NCBI GenBank assembly: GCA_038380795.1
Contig: CM076262.1
Location: forward strand, 1,394,121 to 1,458,120
Direction of reading: 5' to 3'
Origin: Pyrocephalus nanus
Lineage: Eukaryota > Chordata > Aves > Passeriformes > Tyrannidae
DNA length: 64,000 bases
Below the pieces are notes generated by a model. The model had not been told where the DNA came from and did no database searches. It saw only the letters and a list, made by a program, of their open reading frames with translations. A program made the translations under genes and the position numbers. Positions 39,430-47,658 of this stretch are shown here, piece by piece; position 1 is the first letter of the stretch, and each line of letters opens with the position of its first letter.

Positions 39430-40412
39430 CGTGGACCTGTATCAGTGAGTATACATGCATGACCTCTTCCCCAGGTTATGATGGGGAAAGGTCCTAACCA
39501 CTTGTCAGATATTAAGTCTTTGTATAGTACTTTGGCTTTTTCAATTGGAATGGAATTTGTTTTGGTAAAGTGTTTAAAGACTGGTGCCTGCCCGTCCTCA
39601 ATCCTGTTAAGGAAGTTGAGGACATACATGGCTTTTTGCAGACACTCATGTGGTGTGAGGCCATTGCTTTTTCGTTTCTGCCTCTTTAACATGGATTTAA
39701 GTGTCAGATGAGCTCTTTCAACTATTGCCTGACCTGTGGGAGAGTGAGGAATACCAGTGCGGTGTTCTACACCCCACAAGGCCAAAAATTCCTGAGTGTT
39801 TTTTGCTATATAAGCAGGTCCATTATCAGTTTTGATTTGTTTAGGCACACCCATGTGAGCAAAGGCTGTGGTGAAATGTTTCTGTACATCACGGCTCTTC
39901 TCACCAGAGTGTGCTGTGGCCACAATGTAATTTGAACAGGTGTCAATGGACACATGAACGAATTTTAATTTCCCAAAAGAGTCAATGTGTGTGACATCTG
40001 TCTGCCAAATTTGCAGTGGGAGCAAGCCTCGAGGGTTTACTCCTTCTGCAGGCAATGGAGTCACTAGCTGGCAGTCAGGACAAGCTGAAATGATGTCACG
40101 AGATTGTTTTTGAGTGAGGCCAAATTGTTTTTGCAGCGCTCGAGCACTCTGATGGAAGAAATCATGGGAGAGTTTGGCTTGTTCTAGCCTCTGTGGGACG
40201 ACAGCTGACCCTGCTAAGAGGTCTGCTTGTCGATTCCCCTCTACTATTGGACCAGGAAGTGTGGTATGGGAGCGAACATGAGTGATAAAAAATGGTGAAG
40301 AGCGGTGATTTACAGCAGAAAGCAATTTTTGGAATAGCCGAAATAGCTGCTCATTTTTAATTTCTTTGAGGTATGAATTCTCACACCGCTGAACAATACC
40401 TACAACGTAGGC
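39375..40412 (-). CDS. pol: pol, 3' part: end of RNase H and integrase
   Basis: This is the continuation of pol downstream of the amber codon, in the same frame as the reverse transcriptase. The first part completes RNase H (HVRSHTTLPG and EGNRQAD). The integrase then shows the zinc-binding HX3H (HDFFH) and CX2C (CPDC) pairs and the catalytic acidic triad in WQTDVTH, KTDNGPAY and TGQAIVERAH. The C-terminal part has KWLGPFPI and WVPSRRIKPF, as known for betaretroviral integrases. Integrase normally inserts the viral DNA into the host chromosome. The segment has no start of its own, so it would be made only by reading through the stop. The last 55 bases overlap the env start. No further frameshift or stop was seen. 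Confidence 0.92.
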   Translation of the reverse strand, partial: AYVVGIVQRCENSYLKEIKNEQLFRLFQKLLSAVNHRSSPFFITHVRSHTTLPGPIVEGNRQADLLAGSAVVPQRLEQAKLSHDFFHQSARALQKQFGLTQKQSRDIISACPDCQLVTPLPAEGVNPRGLLPLQIWQTDVTHIDSFGKLKFVHVSIDTCSNYIVATAHSGEKSRDVQKHFTTAFAHMGVPKQIKTDNGPAYIAKNTQEFLALWGVEHRTGIPHSPTGQAIVERAHLTLKSMLKRQKRKSNGLTPHECLQKAMYVLNFLNRIEDGQAPVFKHFTKTNSIPIEKAKVLYKDLISDKWLGPFPIITWGRGHACILTDTGPRWVPSRRIKPFLEDSRPS

Positions 40413-40415
40413 CTA
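40413..40415 (-). other. In-frame amber stop codon splitting pol
   Basis: The plus strand reads CTA, so the sense codon is TAG. It lies between the third RNase H acidic residue and the sequence AYVVGIVQRC, in the frame that is open on both sides. It is the only internal stop found in the gag-pro-pol-env set. Readthrough or a private mutation cannot be told apart here. Confidence 0.92.
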
Positions 40416-41950
40416 GTCTGAGATGATATTGAGGTTATCTGGGAACAAGGACAAGGCACGAACAACTGCTGACAGTTCAACTAACTGAGGAGAGCCCTGG
40501 ACCTTGTGAATGTCTTGTTGCCAATGCTCCCCCTCTTTCCAAACAATGACAGCATTGCCTGTGGTGCCTGAGCCGTCAGTGAAGACTGTTAAGGCGTTTG
40601 GAAGGGGGTTAGGAGACCAATTAGAAGTGTATTTAAGAGGAATTTTGTCTATGTTTTGGATAAATTTGCAAGGGGGGTAATGGATTTTAATTTCACCCGC
40701 AAAGTCAGATAAAGCAATTTGGAAGTCCAGGCTCATGGTCAGGAGTTGGTCTAGATGCTGGGAAGTGAGTGGCAGGTAGATGTAGGCGGGATCTACACCT
40801 GCAAGTTCCCAGCACCTGGTCCTGCCCTTGTAACACAATTTGGCCAATAGTTCCGGAAGGGAAACTATGGTTTTTGTGAATTGGTGGGGAAGGAAGATCC
40901 ACTCCCATAGACACAGCTTACTGTTCCTGTTGTAGAGTTGACCCAGTAGTGCGAAAGGCTGGGTGGATCCTCTCAGCACCACAAGAACAGCTTCTTCTTT
41001 CTCCAGGCGTCGATGTACCTGAAAGAGACTTATTTTGTTGGCAATTAGTTTCAAGGCATCCCTAGCAACAGGGGTTAGTGTCCTTGGGGATGTTAGGTCT
41101 GGGTCTCCTTTTAGGAGCTCAAACAAGGGATGTAGGTCATCTGTGGAAAGACCCACCACCGGACGTAGCCAATTCAAGGTACCCAGAGTCTTTTGGAGGT
41201 CATTTAGGGTGGTGATTTGCAAGGGAATGGAGATTTTCTGTGGGACAATTGCTGAATTGGTGATTTGCCAACCCAGGTACTTCCAGGGAGAGGAAGTCTG
41301 GATTTTGGTTGGAGAAATAGTAAAGTTATTGCGTTGCAATGCAGCCAGCACTGCACTTGTGAGTCTTTGGACTTTGGCATCAGTGCTTGCAGCCAGCAGA
41401 ATGTCATCCATGTAGTGGTAGCAAATAGCATCTGGAAAGGCAGACCTGACAGGAGAAAGGATGTTGGAGATGAAATGCTGACAGATGGTGGGGCTGTTTT
41501 TCATCCCCTGTGGGAGAACAACCCATTGGTAGCGTTGGAGAGGCTCTGCCACATTCAGTGTTGGAAGGGAAAAGGCAAATTTCTCCTGGTCTGCAGGATG
41601 CAAAGGGATAGAGAAAAAACAGTCCTGGATGTCAATAATAACAATAGGCCAGTCTTTTGGAATCATAGCTGCTGAAGGCATCCCTGGTTGCAAGGCTCCC
41701 ATCGTTTTGATGACAGCATTAATGGCTCGGAGATCATGGAGTAGCCTGTATTTACCTGAGGCTTTTTTGATGCAAAAGATGGGAGAGTTCCAGGGACTAG
41801 TGGATGGAACGATGTGGCCTAGTTTCAATTGCTCGTGGACTAAATCTTTTAAGATGGAGAGTCTTTCTCCTCTGATTGGCCACTGGTCTACCCAGATTGG
41901 GGAGGAGGGAACCCATTCCAGGCGAAGTGGCTGGCTGTGGCCAGCGGCCG

Positions 41951-42682
41951 TTAGGACAAATTTGTGGTGAGGACAACACCCCACTGGTCTAAAATGTCTC
42001 TTCCCCATAAGGTAAAGGGGAGGTTTAGAATGTATGGCTTGGTGGTAGCCACTTGATTTTCAGGGTTTGTTACCTGAATGATGTCGTGACTCTGTATGGG
42101 AGTCTGTGGACCGCCTATACCTGTGATTTCTGTGTCACTTTTTGTTGTGGTCCAGTGTGTAGGCCAGTCAGTTGATCTTATGATGGTCATATCAGCTCCC
42201 GTATCAAGCATGCCACTAACCGTGATCTCCTGGTTTGCTGCTGGAGAATAAAGGCGACAAGTTAGCATGGGCTGGTTATGGGAAATTGGTTTGGCCCAGT
42301 TTACCATGAGGTGGTCTTCTTGAGCGCAGTTCTCCAGGAGTTGCAGAGGCTGCAGTCGAGCTAGTGGAACATCGGTGTACAAGCGAGCTGGAAGAGAAGA
42401 GGCTTGGACATTTATGGTTAGGTTACATGGATTCAGGTTAGACAGTATTTGTGGGACAACAGTTATCCCTTTGTCACGGCATTCTAAGTGTGCAGTCAGT
42501 AGGAATTTGTCATTTTTGTTTAGGGCTTGGTCTGGCTGAACAGAGACTGCAGTGATGTCAAGAGTCTCTAAAACTATGTTGTCTGTAGGATACAGGAGGA
42601 TCTCTTGGATGTCATTCGTGGATGGACAGTCAGGACTCTTGGGGTCAACACGTGGTCCTTCACGCTCCGTTATCCGTTTCCC
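41951..42682 (-). CDS. pro: Retroviral protease (pro) with an upstream dUTPase-position domain
   Basis: The frame is -1 relative to gag and is entered at GGGAAAC (42,676-42,682). It runs to TAA at 41,951-41,953. The C-terminal half is an aspartic protease: LDTGADMTII carries the catalytic aspartate, ITGIGG could be flap sequence, and LWGRDILDQWG matches the conserved C-terminal GRD motif. The enzyme cuts the polyproteins and acts as a dimer. The roughly 130 codons before it occupy the place of dUTPase in betaretroviruses and end ARLYTDVPLARLQPLQ. I do not see a clear uracil-binding motif, so dUTPase activity is doubtful. The frame is uninterrupted. Confidence 0.9.
   Translation of the reverse strand, partial: GKRITEREGPRVDPKSPDCPSTNDIQEILLYPTDNIVLETLDITAVSVQPDQALNKNDKFLLTAHLECRDKGITVVPQILSNLNPCNLTINVQASSLPARLYTDVPLARLQPLQLLENCAQEDHLMVNWAKPISHNQPMLTCRLYSPAANQEITVSGMLDTGADMTIIRSTDWPTHWTTTKSDTEITGIGGPQTPIQSHDIIQVTNPENQVATTKPYILNLPFTLWGRDILDQWGVVLTTNLS
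41957..41963 (-). promoter_or_regulatory. Pro-pol -1 frameshift site, AAATTTG
   Basis: In the sense strand A AAT TTG lies six bases before the pro stop codon, in the pro reading frame. A one-base backward slip gives the pol frame (HKFVLTAAG). It fits the XXXYYYZ pattern, although G in the last position is less common in animal viruses. Confidence 0.75.
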
Positions 42683-44310
42683 TGATTGAAGCGGTGAGGC
42701 TGCTGGTTATAGGTTCTGCCAGTGGTTCCTCCTCCTTTGGAGCGGATGGGGTCCCCCTCCTTAGTGAAGAGGGAACGGCAAAAACGTGCCCAGTGATACC
42801 CCTTTTTGCATTTTGGACACAGAGTCTTAGGAAACTTGGGGGTAGGATCTGGGCTTGGGCAGTCGTTTGCAAAGTGTCCTGGTTGCCGGCATTTATAGCA
42901 CACAGTATTAGCTTTAGCTGCAGCCATGATCGCTTCGTGAATTGCTTGCACCCTTATTGGCTCTGCTTCAATTAATGCATCTGCTATTGTTTTGCTTTTA
43001 AACTTGCTGGAGCCAATCTCCTTGCAGGCCTGAATCATAGACATAGGTGTAGGATTAATTAGTGAACGTAGGACAGGTTGGCAGTCTGAGTTAGCTTGTT
43101 CTATAGCTAACCTGATAAACAGAGCATCTTGGGCTTTCAAAGATTTCACTTGCCTAGATATTGCTTCCCTCAGTCTGGTGGCAAAGTCATAAAAAGGTTC
43201 TTTAAGGCCTTGCTGGATATGTGCAAATGAGGGAGAAGTGGTTGTTGCTTCTGCCACAGCCTTGATGGCTTCTAAAGCGAGGCTTTTGGATTTATCCAGC
43301 CTGTGGAATGGTATCCGAGTTTGCATTCCATTGGAGGCATAAGGGCCTTCTCCATATAATTCATTAATTAAATCCTGCACAGGGATTTGCAAGGCACCGT
43401 GTGACCCATCAGCATATTGGCGAATCAATTTTTTCCACTCTTGTTCAAATAGGGAATACTGCATCAAGTTTAGAAGCCCTTTTGTTATTACCCGAATGTC
43501 AGAGGGTGTCAAAGTGTAGGCTGCAAACAGGGAATCGAGCATGCCAGAGACGAAAGGAGAATCTAAACCATAATCACTGACTGCTTTCTTAGCGTCCCGG
43601 AGAATGGGGTAGGGGACAGGTTCCCAAATTGGTTGTCGGTTGTTTTCTCGGAAAACCGGGAAAACTTTCATTAATTCTAAGTCTCCCGCATCCTCCGCCT
43701 GCTTGCGAGAACTCTGCCATCTGTTCTCAGAGGCAGGAGAGTCAGTGTCTGTGTCAGAGCAGGCTGGGCTGTCAGCGCGCTGAGAGGAATGCAGGCTCCG
43801 GCCCCTCCCCCCGGGGAACCTGACTCCGCGCGGCCGCGGGGGAGGAGGGGGGGGGGTGGAATCGGGGCTGACGTCATCCTGGAGTGGGGGTGTGGTTAGC
43901 TGTTTCGCGCGGTGAGGGGCGGAGAGGGAGCCCTCGCCGCCATCTTGTGAGCTCGGTGGGCGGGCTTTGTTAGTTTTCGCGGGCTTTTTGGACGGAAGAG
44001 AAGGACTTCCCCTGCCCTGGTCGCCATGTTCGGCGTGTCTCTGCTTTTTTAACTGCGGCAGGATTAAACGCCAGGACATGAGAGAGAGACCTGCAGCCTT
44101 GTCGCCCTGTTCAAAGGCGTGTGCTAACGTGTCTCCCAGCTGATGCCAGCGACGATATGTTAGTAAGTCTGCAGAGAGCAGTTGGTGTTTAGAAAGCCAC
44201 TTGGTTAATGTTTTAAGGGACTTTTTATCTAATGGAAGCCCCTCCGATGTTATTAAAACCTTAATACGTTCGTAAAATTGCTTCTCTACGTTAGAAAGCT
44301 GATTTCCCAT
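42670..44310 (-). CDS. gag: Gag polyprotein, intact open frame
   Basis: This 546-codon precursor of the matrix, capsid and nucleocapsid proteins assembles particles at the membrane. It begins MGNQLSNVEKQF; glycine at position 2 is the usual myristoylation site. A basic, proline-rich middle region (about 100-215) holds PPPPPPRPRG at 153-162, in the place of p10-like or late-domain peptides. Capsid probably begins near PVFRENNRQPIW (218). The major homology region is QGLKEPFYDFATRLREA (367-383). Two CCHC knuckles end the protein: CYKCRQPGHFANDC (471-484) and CPKCKKGYHWARFC (498-511). The ATG is at 44,308-44,310, after a long leader. The stop TAA (42,670-42,672) follows the slippery site by three bases. 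The sequence pattern is betaretrovirus-like. No break seen. Confidence 0.94.
   Translation of the reverse strand: MGNQLSNVEKQFYERIKVLITSEGLPLDKKSLKTLTKWLSKHQLLSADLLTYRRWHQLGDTLAHAFEQGDKAAGLSLMSWRLILPQLKKQRHAEHGDQGRGSPSLPSKKPAKTNKARPPSSQDGGEGSLSAPHRAKQLTTPPLQDDVSPDSTPPPPPPRPRGVRFPGGRGRSLHSSQRADSPACSDTDTDSPASENRWQSSRKQAEDAGDLELMKVFPVFRENNRQPIWEPVPYPILRDAKKAVSDYGLDSPFVSGMLDSLFAAYTLTPSDIRVITKGLLNLMQYSLFEQEWKKLIRQYADGSHGALQIPVQDLINELYGEGPYASNGMQTRIPFHRLDKSKSLALEAIKAVAEATTTSPSFAHIQQGLKEPFYDFATRLREAISRQVKSLKAQDALFIRLAIEQANSDCQPVLRSLINPTPMSMIQACKEIGSSKFKSKTIADALIEAEPIRVQAIHEAIMAAAKANTVCYKCRQPGHFANDCPSPDPTPKFPKTLCPKCKKGYHWARFCRSLFTKEGDPIRSKGGGTTGRTYNQQPHRFNQGNG
42676..42682 (-). promoter_or_regulatory. 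Gag-pro -1 frameshift site, GGGAAAC
   Basis: In the sense strand G GGA AAC sits in the gag frame three bases before its TAA. It is a classic X XXY YYZ heptamer of the kind known at betaretroviral gag-pro junctions. The -1 frame is open from here through the protease. Confidence 0.9.
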
Positions 44311-45082
44311 ATTTTAGGGTGTAAAGGGTTAAATGGTTCACTCACTCGAATCCTCAGTTGGTCACGGGTGGACCGGGGCTGTGCTGCATGGTTCAGCGGC
44401 GTGTTCGGCGGCGCGCGGGCTGCGGGCAGCGAACGCCGGCGCGGGGGCTCAGCCGAGCGGCCAGCCGGCCGGGGACGGGCAGCGGCGGGAGCAGCGCCCG
44501 GCGGGCGGCGGGGAGCGCGGCGGGCAGCAGACGGCGGTGGTTCCAGCGGCGGCAGGCGGCGGCGCTGGGTGCCGCCCGGAGCTCCCGCGGTGGGGGCGGG
44601 GGGGCACCCGGCTCCGCGGGGCGGTCGGGCTGCGTGCGGCCGCGCGAGCCCCCGGCGAGGGGGGGTGGCCGGCGCCGGCTCTCGGCTCGGCTGGGCGGGC
44701 TCGGGGCTGGGGGCGCTCCCGGAACGGCGGCTGCCCAGGCAGGACGGGGCTGCTCCCCGCGCGGTTTTAGCAGGGAGCGGGGGGGGCGAGTCCTGCCGCG
44801 TGAGTGGCAGTCGCAGCAGGCCCTGTTGGCGGCGCGGTGCCTCCGGGGCGGCGGCGTCTTACCGGAGCGGTCGGCGCGGGTCCGGGGTCCGTTTCTGTGT
44901 CAGTGCAGGGGTCTAACGCAGCTGGACTTCAGCAGCAGGATCAGCGCTGAGGACTGACTGGACCGAGTCCAGGAGTTACATGAGTGAGGAGGTCCTTGGG
45001 ATAGCCCGGACTCCGGAAATCCATAGCTAGCAGTAGCTCAGGTGAACAGGGATCTTCCTTAATATAAGAAAGAAGAGTCCTG
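44311..45082 (-). other. Proviral leader with a GC- and CpG-rich, CpG-island-like block
   Basis: This is the untranslated region between the primer-binding site and the gag start. From about 44,380 to 44,930 it is extremely GC-rich: 44,461-44,520, for example, has only six A/T bases in 60, with many CGs. In retroviruses this region holds the packaging signal and the major splice donor. I did not pin down either. The long plus-strand frames here (up to 212 codons) are antisense shadows of the composition. The block stands out sharply from the AT-rich surroundings. Confidence 0.85.
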
Positions 45083-45100
45083 GCCACGTTGAGAGCGCCA
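45082..45100 (-). promoter_or_regulatory. Primer-binding site, most like tRNA-Lys(1,2) but imperfect
   Basis: Adjacent to the 5' LTR the sense strand reads TGGCGCTCTCAACGTGGCC. TGG at the LTR side is expected for pairing with the CCA end of a tRNA. The TGGCGC and CAACGTGG blocks match the Lys(1,2)-type site of betaretroviruses, but two extra bases lie between them. The tRNA assignment is tentative. Confidence 0.6.
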
Positions 45101-45102
45101 TT

Positions 45103-45580
45103 TATCGCTTAGGGGGTGGCGAGGGGGATCCCCATGGCGAATGGACCCTGTGGGCACACTTTGCATTGGGGAATGAGACACACACACACGCGATATGTGT
45201 CTCACAAAATGGCCGTTTAATACAACAAGAAGTTAGCTTTTATACAGTGGGATACAGAGAATTCGGGAACAGGGGAGGGTCTTTTGCTTGAAGCATCAAA
45301 TCCAGGGTTTTACAGATAAGGGGGTTTGAAAGGATAGGCTAGGGGGGTATATTTGACCATATATGGTAAAGGGAATGCAAGGGGAGAAGTGGTGAGAGGC
45401 ACAGATAGGGGGGTCTGTGGGGGTCTGTAGGCTGCTCCTTATCGCTGGATTCCAGGCATATCCCGTAGCTGCATCTGTCAAGGTCCTTCTAGATGGACTT
45501 CTTCCTCGTGAGGCCCCCTTTTGCAGCCTTCCTGCATTTTTCTCCATTGCTTGTAGACCACTGTAGGCCCACTTCCTACA
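45103..45580 (-). repeat. 5' LTR of the provirus
   Basis: This 478-bp LTR is the promoter end of the provirus. TATAAAA lies at plus-strand 45,238-45,244. ATTAAA (45,216-45,221) follows about 20 bases downstream, suggesting a very short R region and a U5 of roughly 100 bases that includes an ACAC tract and CCCACAGGGTCC. Relative to the 3' LTR it has about 7 extra bases near 45,116-45,135 and a 10-bp duplication (GTCTGTGGGG) near 45,415. Outside these I saw no substitutions. Confidence 0.93.
45238..45244 (-). promoter_or_regulatory. TATA box of the 5' LTR
   Basis: The sense strand reads CTGTATAAAAGC, a good TATA box inside U3. An RNA start about 25-30 bases further on, near 45,210, is inferred from that spacing. 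The same box is present in the 3' LTR at 37,709-37,715. Confidence 0.75.
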
Positions 45581-45586
45581 GTCATT
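45581..45586. repeat. Target-site duplication, right copy
   Basis: GTCATT directly follows the ...CTTCCTACA edge of the LTR and matches the left copy at 37,575-37,580. Confidence 0.8.
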
Positions 45587-46435
45587 AACCTTTTTACCTC
45601 CTTCTTTTCCCTTTGTGGACTTGTAAAATAGATGGTCTTGGAAACAAACCTAATGTTATTCTGACTGAATGTCATGCTAAACTGAGACATTATTTTGAGT
45701 TTGCATTAGAAATGTCTGTCTTTATGTCTGTGTAAGAATGGGGAAAAATACAACAAAAGGTTTGTGATAATTTTATATTTATATTTCTGTAAATTTTAAA
45801 AAAATTCCAACAGATTTAATCTACTGTGAAACAAGTCTGTGCTTTCTGATCTAATGTTCTATATTGTAATTTTTATGTTACCTTATATTATATTGTTATC
45901 ATTAATAACATTAAATTGGGGGTTACTTTGGCCAATATTGCTCAATATTTTCATACAACACTCTCAGGCATAGCAAAACATTATTTAGACTAGAAGGGAT
46001 TTTTCTCTTAGGACTATTTCCAGTATGAACACCGTATTACTTCCTTTTACTCTGCTGTTTTCTTGGATTTTTTTTATGATTCCAAACTTGCCCTTGTCAT
46101 CTACAGAAGAAAGAAAGAATGAAAAGATTTTCTATATGTTTTACTGGAGGGACTCTGTGCTAGCAAAATCATTTTTCACAGATTAAATCAGACCACATGC
46201 TAATAACATATACATACTCACTACCAGCATGTCTGGGACATTTTGACACTCTGTAATGCATCACTTTTATTTTCTTTCAGGATTTATTATCCTGGAAATG
46301 GCCATAGGCACTGTAGGGGAATCAGATCTTTCTGAAATCTCTTCCTTAATCAGCATTTCTCTTCCCTTATTAAAGGGATTCTTAAATATACAGTAAAGCC
46401 AGCCAGTTATGTCTGGACATTTTCCCTTATATTTT
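45587..46435. other. AT-rich flank without a recognised gene
   Basis: Unique-looking AT-rich sequence. No gene, RNA or repeat family was recognised. Confidence 0.5.
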
Positions 46436-46540
46436 TCACAGAATTGTAGAATCTCTTGAGTCTGAAGAGACCCACAAGAATCATTGAGTCCAGGTTCTGG
46501 CCATGCATATGACAACCCCAAGAATCCCATGTGCTTGAAA
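46436..46540 (-). mobile_element. CR1 LINE 3' end fragment
   Basis: The plus strand begins CACAGAATTGTAGAATC, a decayed CR1 terminal repeat. It is followed by TTGAGTCTGAAGAGACCCAC, AAGAATCATTGAGTCCAGG, and then the ACCCCAAGAATCCCATGTGC pattern typical of avian CR1 3' UTRs. Orientation is minus. The match fades after about 46,540. No coding part is left. Confidence 0.75.
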
Positions 46541-47514
46541 TTTTTGACAAATCCCTTTTTAGGGAATCTCACTTTAGGCTTGAGTGCATTTCCACATCTC
46601 AGCTTCCAAAAAGTAGAAATCCATGAAAATCTAAAAGTTTCTAGTATAACCATCTGTGACACAAATATAAAATTTTTGGAGGTAATAAATTACTGACATC
46701 AGCTGGCAAAGATGTTTTTACTCAGCCATTTGAACATTTCACGTTTAGCCTCAGAAAATTTTTATGGTGCTGTAACTAAAATAATTGTTACTCAAACTAG
46801 TTTATTAGAAGTCTTACTAAATTTCATGTTGGTGAAATTTTGCAGTGCATCAGTAAGAATGCAAAGTTATTTGTTCCCTGTATTTTTGACTCTTTTGTTA
46901 AAATGTACAATTACAGAGGTGATGTTTGAGACTGGATCAAACCTCTCTGACATGACTAAGTTGGCATATTTTCTCACAATACAAAGTTCCTCAGTGGTTT
47001 TAGACATGGCTCTCTGCAGGTACTGTTTGAGAAGGAACATACACAGCACATCCAGAGGGGACAGAAAGGCCACACAGAAAAGCAGGGCTATGTCATGTAA
47101 TATGCCATGTAGAGGTACTGCTCCTCTTCAGCTTGAGAAATGTACCCATGTCAAACTGCTTTGAGTATCTCCCTCTCCTCTTTAGTTAACTGTATGCAGT
47201 TATTGAGCCCAGAATTCTGCTGAGATGATCTACTATTGAAGACCAGGAAAACTCAGTATAGTCTGACCAAGCATTAACATATGACTTACAGGGAAATAAT
47301 TTAGAGAGAGAACTCTCAGCTTGAGTGCTCATTGAAAAGATTTGTGTTGTGAATAGAGAAACTGCCTTTTTTGTCTGATTACCTTGAAGCTCAAGAACAT
47401 AAAAAGATTTTTTTTTTCCACTTTAAATGCATAGAATTTTATCAGAGGTACAAGAATGAATATTTTTCTTCTTCCCTCTGCCTCCTTCCCCAAACATACA
47501 AACACTGAAATAAC

Positions 47515-47658
47515 CTTCAGAACCTCATATTGTAACTTTTCACCAGCCTGAAATGGACTAACAATAACTTTCAAATGAGCAATAACTTCCTTATAACTTT
47601 CAAAATCAGGTTTCACCAAGTAAAAGGAGTTCTGGACCCAGAAATTATAGGCCTTGGT
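47515..47658 (-). CDS. Candidate internal exon, unidentified gene
   Basis: Minus-strand signals are an acceptor (GAGAACAAATTTCAG, ending at 47,659) and AAG|GTTATT as donor. The 48 codons between are open and begin and end in phase 0. Residues include YNFWVQNSFYLVKPDFES and VSPFQAGEKLQYEVLK, which look protein-like. The pyrimidine tract lies somewhat upstream, broken by AGAACAAA. No homologue is recognised and chance is possible. Confidence 0.25.

Larger units (their letters stand above)
40413..41963 (-). pseudogene. pol: pol, 5' part: reverse transcriptase and N-terminal RNase H, ending at an amber codon
   Basis: This frame is entered from pro by a -1 shift at 41,957-41,963. Reverse transcriptase motifs in order are SPWNSPIFCIKK, the first catalytic aspartate in IIDIQDCFF, LPQGMKNSPT and the YMDD box (CYHYMDDILLA). 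The connection follows, then RNase H with FTDGSG, the glutamate in LVELSAVVRAL and the third acidic residue in NIISD. Directly after that aspartate is TAG (plus-strand CTA, 40,413-40,415), with the same frame continuing open into integrase. The break removes the end of RNase H and all of integrase from the polyprotein, so I treat pol as disrupted. An open stretch reaches back to 42,008 upstream of the shift site, overlapping pro. Confidence 0.92.
37581..45580 (-). mobile_element. Near-complete endogenous retrovirus, betaretrovirus-like with an alpharetrovirus-type env
   Basis: This is an 8.0-kb provirus in minus orientation: 5' LTR at the right, then primer-binding site, long GC-rich leader, gag, pro, pol, env, polypurine tract and 3' LTR. 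Gag, pro and pol occupy three successive -1 frames, as in betaretroviruses. Env has an internal fusion loop, an immunosuppressive-like segment and CX6CC, as in alpha- and gammaretroviruses. GTCATT flanks both ends. By eye the LTRs differ only by a 7-bp and a 10-bp length change plus one or two bases near the first of these. The only coding break found is an amber codon in RNase H. The coding capacity and LTR identity suggest a recent insertion. Confidence 0.95.

Noticed and set aside
41035..41970. Plus-strand frames of 113-136 codons across pol
   Set aside because: Antisense shadows of reverse transcriptase.
44278..44957. Long plus-strand open frames (up to 212 codons) rich in G, A and R
   Set aside because: They are antisense to the proviral leader, three frames are open at once, and the codons simply reflect extreme GC content.
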